From: Ursus arctos
Lineage: Eukaryota; Chordata; Mammalia; Carnivora; Ursidae
Reading direction: 5' to 3'
Assembly (NCBI RefSeq): GCF_023065955.2
Contig: NW_026622841.1
Location: forward strand, 23,743,501-23,807,500
DNA: 64,000 nucleotides
Shown here: in pieces, positions 57,918 to 64,000 of the stretch
Position numbering within the stretch: position 1 is the first letter of the stretch
Layout: every line of letters begins with the position of its first letter
The notes under the pieces: model-generated
Told to the model about the DNA's origin: nothing
Database searches by the model: none
Seen by the model: the letters and a program-made list of their open reading frames with translations, nothing else
Made by a program: the position numbers and the translations under genes

Positions 57918-58854
57918 TAATTCCTAACAGCTTAGAGGCCTAAGGAAATTTGGAAAGCATTTGAGGTCGTCTCAAAGTAGCACATGACCACCGTCACCCC
58001 CACATTGCCACTCATCGCACCCGTCTTATCTCTGAGTGGGTCATCGATACCCTCATTTCTGAGCTTCCTGTGCATTTCCCAGCACTAACGGGTACTGGGA
58101 AAGAAGTCAAAAGCAAAGAATAAAACCAACAAACCAAAACACATGTTGCTTGATTAGTACTTTTCTGGTCCGTGTCTGAGTCCTTCCTGCCAGACACTTA
58201 GAGCCTCTTGGCAGAGAAGGACATAAATAAACATCTGCCTTACTTCTTTGTTTTACACCTTGTAGTAGCACAAGTGTGGTTTTTTCTTTTCATTCCAATG
58301 TTTGGAAAGTCCGTGAGCCTGCACCCCGCTTCCCTGCTGACCGCATGGTGACCCCTTTCCTGGAGAAGCGGCTCCCAGGGGACAGGTCCTCCTAAACCTG
58401 ACACCCGTCTTCACAGCAAGACCCAGGTGGGAGCAAGCCCTTCCAAGAAGGCAGTTTGAAGATAATGGAAAATGGAGCTCAGCACTGAGGGAGGTTGGGG
58501 CGGGGATTTGGGGGAACGCTCGTTGTGGGAGGTGACCAGGCATGCTGGGGAAGGCGCCGTGCTGAGGCTCTGGGACTCCCGCTGGCAGCCGCTCACAGTC
58601 AGAAAGCTGCACGTTCTAATGTCATCTGCCTGCAAAAGGACAAAGAGGTCTTCTCACGTATCCTCCTGGAAACATCTACGGCCTCACGCTAGCTGGTGAA
58701 CATGAGCTGGACAGACGTTGGGTTCAACATTGGTCACAGGGCGCTGGGGAGAACAAGGGCCCAGGACTAGCTTTGATGACAGTTGGGTGAGAGTTTTTGT
58801 GCTTTTTAAGCTAGTTCTCCGAGACACAGCAATCTGACGGCCTTTCCCCCCCTT
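57918..58854. other. Unrecognised
   Basis: No repeat recognised. Minus frame 58253-58612 (119 codons) and plus frame 58472-58699 overlap, with no motif. Confidence 0.35.
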
Positions 58855-59395
58855 TTACAATTTACCGAGTATAATTAGCATACAGTGAATTGTACCTATT
58901 TAAGGCGTACGATCCTATATAGTATCTTATATATCTGTACATCTTGATGTATAGAACATGAATACCTAGAAACCATCCCTCAGTCAGGATATGGAACATT
59001 TCCATCACCCCTAAAGGCTTCCTGATACCCTCTGGGCCCTTTCCCTCCCTCCCCACCCCACGTCCAGGCAACCGCTGACCCACTCTCCATCAGCACACAG
59101 CAGCTGGCGTTTTCTAGAGTTTGTACAAATGCAGTTGGATATGATATACCTCTTTGGTTTGGCTCCTTTCTCCCCAGCACCGTGATTTTGAGATTTCGTT
59201 CACGCCGCTGCACGTGTCACAAGTTCATGGTTCCTTTTCGTCGCTTGGCCGGATCCCATTGTACAAATACATCGTTTGCTCGTGTGCGTTCACCTGCTGG
59301 TGCACATCGAAGCCGCGATGAACATTTGCGTACGAGGTTTTGTGTGGACCTATTTGCATTTCTCTTCATAGCTAGAAGCAGGATGGGTGAGTCAG
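58855..59395 (-). mobile_element. Old L1 3' end (L1ME-like), reversed
   Basis: 'agtataattagcatacagtg', 'ggaacatttccatcacccct', 'gttcatggttccttttcgtc' and 'gaacatttgcgtacgaggtt' with 'tttgtgtggacctatttgca' are in reverse-complement order of an old L1 3' end. CpG-containing substitutions are frequent here. Confidence 0.7.
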
Positions 59396-60520
59396 AATAA
59401 TGGTCTTTTAAAGAAAGCCCAGAGGAGGCTTGGGGTTTCTGCCTCGCTCGGGAAGGGAGTTTGGAAACAGAGTCCCAGTTCCCATTTCCAACGCAGCTGC
59501 AGCTCCAAGGATGTCCTCCCACTGCCGCTGCCTCTGACAGCTCTTCTTTAAAAAGGTTTGCATAGCCATGGGGGGAAAGTTTGAAAATCCAACTCTCCTT
59601 CTAACTATTTTTGTAGTTATTACTCATTACCGCGTTATTTTATAGATGAAGAATGAAATTGCAACAAGCCCAATGGCCGAGGTTGGTGAACCAGATGCTG
59701 AGTCTTCGTGCTTTTCTAAGCCTGGGATTCCAGACCAGAGACCATATCCAATTCATGACTTCTACCTCCCTGGGGGAGGTGTGTGGAAGCTGCTAGAAAT
59801 ATCAGGTTAGCATCTGATAGAATCATATCCCAAATATGTGGACCTCTCCTTTAGAAGCCTGTGGAGCCAGACATAGCAGACAATTTAGACCAAGGGGTCA
59901 GGAAGCATTACTAAGGGGACTTTCCACAGCTGCAGAGTGTTCTTCCAGAGAATTACTCTCGGCGGCCCTGGACTCTGGCGGAGCCAGACGAGGCTGGAGG
60001 GGAAGGGCTTAGTATGCCTGTGTGTCTTTCACACTCCAGGAAGCGGGGAGAGGAGGGACTTCTCTGGGGGCCCATCCTCACTTCACTACTCCTGCAAGGA
60101 AAGTGGGAATCCTTTCCTCCAGGCCACTCCGGCCCAGCAGACCCCACAAGCACCCCGAGCTGGGACTGGGGCTGAATTCGGTCATCTCTGTCTGCCCAGC
60201 GGTTTGGGATGAGTGGCACACAGGGTGGCCTCCCCTGGTCTCTGCTCTCATGGGATTGACAGAGGAGGTGGGAGAGGGAGGCCAGCTCACACGTAGCCTC
60301 ACAGGCTTGGACTTGATCTCTGGAGCAAAGGCTGGCCACAGAAGTGTTTCCACAAGAAAGGCCTCGTCCTGTCTCAACATTGTTGAGCACACCTGGGATT
60401 TGGGAAGAAGAGCGATAATCCATTTTCCAGGAGCTGCCTCTAGTCAAAATAGACCAAACCAGGTTAAGTACAGAACAGAGGTACAAGCAATTTGATATGA
60501 GAGCCAAGAGGTTAACATGA
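59396..60520. other. Mostly unrecognised; weak MIR hint
   Basis: 'cgttattttatagatgaaga' (about 59632) could be a reversed MIR core. Otherwise no repeat. Frames on both strands at 59953-60507 overlap without motifs. Confidence 0.35.
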
Positions 60521-60640
60521 TTAATTCCGATTGGGGATTCCCAGAAGGCTTACTGGAGGAGGTGGCCCTTAAGGTGGCCTTTGAAGGGCATGATGGTGTG
60601 GATGGGCAGTGAGGAGGCAGGAAGCCTTGGATGCCTGGAA
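60521..60640 (+). repeat. Ancient mammalian repeat fragment
   Basis: 'ttcccagaaggcttactgga', 'ggaggtggcccttaaggtgg' and 'cctttgaagggcatgatggt' resemble the 'aggcttccctgaggaggtgac...' part of the repeat seen at 1170-1830. Confidence 0.4.
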
Positions 60641-61097
60641 GTGGAAGGCCAGCCTCAGAGTAGGTGGTCCAGCAGAGTGGTCCCCCGGGGGGGGGGTGCG
60701 GGGAGGAGGCCGGAGAAACAGGTTAGAACAGAATTGCATAATGTATTAAATAATGAGGAAGAGTGGCTTCTTGTGTAGGGAGAAGTGGGCTCAAAGGTGA
60801 ACCCTGCTCATGTCCCCAGCAGGGATCAGGTGCCAGGCCAGCTGCCCAGATAATACCAGGGTGTTACTTACCTGTGGGGGTCCCCAGAAAACGGAGCCTC
60901 ACACGCAGGGCTTACTTGGGGTCATCTCTGAGGGGAGCAACTGTGGGCCACGCTGCATGCTTTGCCCACCCCTACCGCCTGCATTCAGGAAAATCAGGTT
61001 ACAGGGTAGGGGGTGGCAATAATATCTATTGATAAACATATGAATAAAGGAATGAATGAATATGTAATTAAACCTAGCGTAAGGCACAAAAAGATTG
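60641..61097. other. Unrecognised
   Basis: A G10 run near 60687-60696. No element recognised. Confidence 0.35.
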
Positions 61098-61123
61098 TGT
61101 TGTGTGTGTGTGTGTGTGTGTGC
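61098..61123 (+). repeat. (GT)n microsatellite
   Basis: About 12 GT units. It explains a Cys-Val repeat frame in one phase. Confidence 0.93.
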
Positions 61124-61744
61124 ATGAACACGTGTAAAAGAAAAGAGGTGCAACCCTGCCCCCCCTCATCCTTTCCTCTTGGTGTTACAGGCTGATCCTG
61201 AGGAAGAGGAGAGAGTTCTGGGTGGGTGGAAGCCTCGGGGCTGTTCTCCTGCAGCTCCATTCTTCATCACTGCCTTCCCCATGCACATACCTTCACCCCC
61301 AGTCCCCAAGGCCTGGATTCCTCAACATCAGGACATGCTCCACCCCGCCCTGGTATGGGGCCCACATTCCAAGGTGGTGAGCACTCCACCCTCTCTCATA
61401 TGGGTGCAAAGGGAAAAGCCTTCCACATGTCTCCAACCATGAGTTCTCTTTTCCCCAAGAGCTGCTTCCTACTGAGTCCACGTGTGAAGCCCACCAGCAT
61501 CCCCCATCCCACCTCAGTCCACCCCGAGCCATGCCAGGTCTTTCCCCTCACCCTAAATGCCTTTGCCTGTTCCCCCAAGCCCTTCAGACCTTCAAAGCTT
61601 TCCTTAGCACAGGCTGAGGACATGGCCAGGGCCGCCTCGTGAACCCTAATCTCACACTCACACTTCACAGGCTCAGAAGGCACCCCGGAGTGGCAGTCCC
61701 ATGTGATTAGGTAGGACCCAAATGGAATCCTGGCCCCTCTTCTC
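61124..61744. other. Unrecognised, with possible L2 scraps
   Basis: 'aatgcctttgcctgttcccc' and 'ccttcaaagctttccttagc' recall L2 3'-end phrases but are isolated. No gene recognised. Confidence 0.35.
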
Positions 61745-61850
61745 ATCCTCTCTGAATCTCATCTGTAAACGGGAATAGTGATTACTTACCTCACAGGATT
61801 GTATGACCCAAATGGCAATAAGCTATGTGAGAAGTGGTTATAAATTCAGT
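61745..61850 (+). mobile_element. MIR
   Basis: 'tgaatctcatctgtaaacgg', 'gtgattacttacctcacagg' and 'attgtatgacccaaatggca' are forward MIR phrases. Confidence 0.65.
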
Positions 61851-61935
61851 CTACAAACACGAGTGAGCCAAATGATTTCTTTTTCTTTTCCTTTTGTCAG
61901 AAACCATGCAAGTCAGGAGATAATGGAGTGGCAGG

Positions 61936-62158
61936 TTTTTTTTTTTTTGTTTTTTTTTTAAGATTTATTTATTTATGACAGAGAGAGTGTGTGCACATGA
62001 GAGGGAGAGGGGCAGAGAGAGAAGGAGAGAGAATCCTCAAGCAGACTCCCTGCTGAGCATGGAGCCCAATGCGGGACTCAATCCCAGGACCCTAAGATCA
62101 TGACCTGAGCTGAAACCAAGAGTCAGACACTTAATGGACTGAGCCACTCAGGTGCCCC
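61936..62158 (-). mobile_element. Can-SINE, minus strand
   Basis: Two T runs, then 'aagatttatttatttatgac', ending 'gagccactcaggtgcccc'. Duplication 'ggagtggcag' (61925-61934) against 'ggagtgacag' (62161-62170). Confidence 0.93.
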
Positions 62159-62187
62159 AAGGAGTGACAGTTTTAATAAAGTGCTGA

Positions 62188-62404
62188 GGGGCACCTGGGT
62201 GGCTCAGTAGGTTGGGTGTCCAACTCTTGGTTTTGGCACAGGTCATGATCTCACGGGTTGTGAAACTGAGACCCCATCCAGTTCCATGCTCAGTGGGGAG
62301 TCTGTTTGAAGATTTTCTCCCTCTGCCCCTCCTCCCATTCATTTGCATGTGTGCACTCTCTCTCTCTCTCATAAATAAATAAGTAAATCTTTTAAAAATA
62401 AATA
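62188..62404 (+). mobile_element. Can-SINE, plus strand
   Basis: Head 'ggggcacctgggtggctcag', middle 'caggtcatgatctcacgggt', tail 'cataaataaataagtaaatc'. Only 29 bp from the preceding opposite-strand SINE, so the pair forms an imperfect inverted repeat. Confidence 0.93.
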
Positions 62405-64000
62405 AAATACAGAAAGGAAGGGGAAAAAACCCAACATCAACCCAGAGATCTATATCCAGTGAAAATATTCTTCAAAAATGAAAGAGAAATAAAGAATTTT
62501 TCAGACAAACAAAGCAGAGAGAATTCATTGTCAGCAGACCTATACTACAAGAAATTTTAAAAGAAGTTCTTCAAGCACAAGAATGTGATATTGAACTGAA
62601 ATTTGGATTTACACAAAAAATGCAGAGCAAAGAAATGGAATAAATGATGGCAAAATAAAAGTATTTTTTTAAAGTTTACTCTAAAAAATGTCTTGTCCAA
62701 AGCAAAAATAATATATATATTTTTATAGCTTATGGGTAAGTAAAATATATGGCAATAATAACACAAAGGATGGGAGGGAGGAATTAGGAATATATTGTTA
62801 TGAGGTCCTTACACTACACATGAAACAATATAATATTATTAGAAAGTATGCTTTGATTAATTAAAGATGCATATTGTAAATACTGATGTAACCACATAAA
62901 AAATTTTAAGGTATAAATAATGTCAATACATTATTAGACAAAATGGAATAATAAAATGTGTTCAATTAATTAACCCAAAAGAATACAGATAAAGGAAAAA
63001 ATAAAGAACAGATGGAACAAGTAGAGAACATTGAGCTATAAGGTAGATTTTAATCTAACCACGTAATAATCAATAATCAATTTCTGTCTTTTAATTGGTA
63101 TGGTTAGATAATTCATTAAAAGACATGGATTGCCAAATTGAACATAAAGGCAAGGCCCAAATATATGCTTTCTATAAGAAACTCCCTTTAAGTATAAAGA
63201 CATAGATAAATTAAAAGATATACCATGTCATCGCTAACCAAAAGAAATCTGGAATAGCTATATTAACACCAAACAAAGAAGACTTCAGAACAAGGAACAT
63301 TATCAGGGATAAAAAGAGACCTTAGATGATAATAAAGGGGCCAAGTCTCCAAAAAGACATGAGTTCTAAATAAATGTGTACGTACCGAACAACAGAATTA
63401 TAAAACGTGAATCAAAAGCTAATAGAACTAAAGGAGAAATAGAGAAATCTACAGTTGGAAATAAAAACTTCAGTACTCCTCAATCAGTAACTGAAAGAAC
63501 AAGAAGACAGAAAAATCAGTAAGAAAATAAAAGACCTGAACAACACTATCAACCAACATGACCTGACATTTCTTGAACATTTCATCCAGCATCAGCAGAA
63601 CGCATTTTTTTTTTTTTGAGAGGAGAGAGTCGGGGGAGGGGTTGAGGGGGAGAGAGAGAGAGAGAATCTCAAGCAGGCTCCACACCCAGCATGAAGCCCA
63701 ACTTGGGACTTGATCCCACAACCCTGAGATCATGACCTGAGCTGAAATCAAGAGTCAGATACTCAACTGACTGAGCTGCCCAGGTGCCCTCGCATATTCT
63801 TTTTAAGTGCACATAAGACAGTCACCAAAATAGACCATATTCTGGGTCATAGAATATACTTTAACAAATTTAAAAGACTAGAAATCATACAAAAGATGTT
63901 TCAAACAATAACAGAATTAAGTAGACACCAAAAATAGAACAATATGTGGAAAACCCCTCAAATTTTTGAATTATAAAACACTTCTCACTAACTCATGAGT
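62405..64000 (+). mobile_element. Old L1 (L1M-like), inter-ORF region into ORF2, runs off the edge
   Basis: In order: 'cagacaaacaaagcagagag', 'gacctatactacaagaaatt' (ORF1 end / inter-ORF), then 'ggaatagctatattaacacc' and 'ttcagaacaaggaacattat', 'ctaatagaactaaaggagaa', 'caacactatcaaccaacatg' and 'aaaatagaccatattctggg' from the endonuclease domain. Frames are heavily broken. Interrupted by the SINE at 63606-63790 and cut at the right edge. Confidence 0.8.
63606..63790 (-). mobile_element. Can-SINE, minus strand, inside the old L1
   Basis: Tail side T run then 'gagaggagagagtc', head 'gagctgcccaggtgccc'. Flanking 'cgcat' on both sides (63601-63605 and 63791-63795). Confidence 0.9.

Noticed and set aside
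1..64000. CRISPR array, operon, phage or bacterial feature
   Set aside because: No regularly spaced repeats and no prokaryotic coding density. The whole window has mammalian repeats.

Overview
This is mammalian nuclear DNA, and I find no intact protein-coding gene, tRNA, rRNA or CRISPR array in it. The best clue to the host is the Can-SINE family (tRNA-Lys-derived, carnivore-specific). I count 31 copies, 13 on + and 18 on -. The youngest have a 'cacagcggttaagcgtctgc' head, an 'atcaggctcctctgctatga' middle and a 'gtcgaataaataaa' end. I associate this form with arctoid carnivores, most closely bears, and it differs from the dog SINEC_Cf type. A carnivore-type L1 supports this. The genus is inference.

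Layout. 1-8.2 kb: an old L1 end, ancient repeats and GC-rich unrecognised sequence. 8.26-15.74 kb: a decayed class I (gammaretrovirus-like) endogenous retrovirus with both LTRs, a primer-binding-site-like start, integrase remnants and six SINE insertions. 15.7-17.1 kb: GC-rich DNA holding the best CpG-island/promoter candidate (16380-16760). 17.2-23.1 kb: a solo LTR, MIRs and SINEs. 23.8-27 kb: AT-rich DNA colinear with part of the retrovirus interior. 27.4-33.5 kb: an old L1 split by a 4.3-kb, 5'-truncated carnivore L1 with a 13-bp target-site duplication. 33.6-35 kb: simple repeats and unrecognised sequence. 35-40.5 kb: a cluster of LTR-type elements of several families. 40.5-64 kb: mostly unrecognised, mixed single-copy-looking DNA with MIR, L2, old L1 and SINE insertions, a weak CpG-rich stretch near 47.5-48 kb, and an old L1 running off the right edge.

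The genes do not act together, because the only coding relics are dead retroelement frames: L1 ORF2 with stops, frameshifts and an altered RT motif C, and retroviral integrase pieces. The window reads as intergenic or intronic DNA. Its most informative content is the nesting order of elements and the unexplained CpG island. I found no evidence for a new biological system. Family names come from pattern memory and were not checked by a search. Boundaries are approximate unless a target-site duplication is given.
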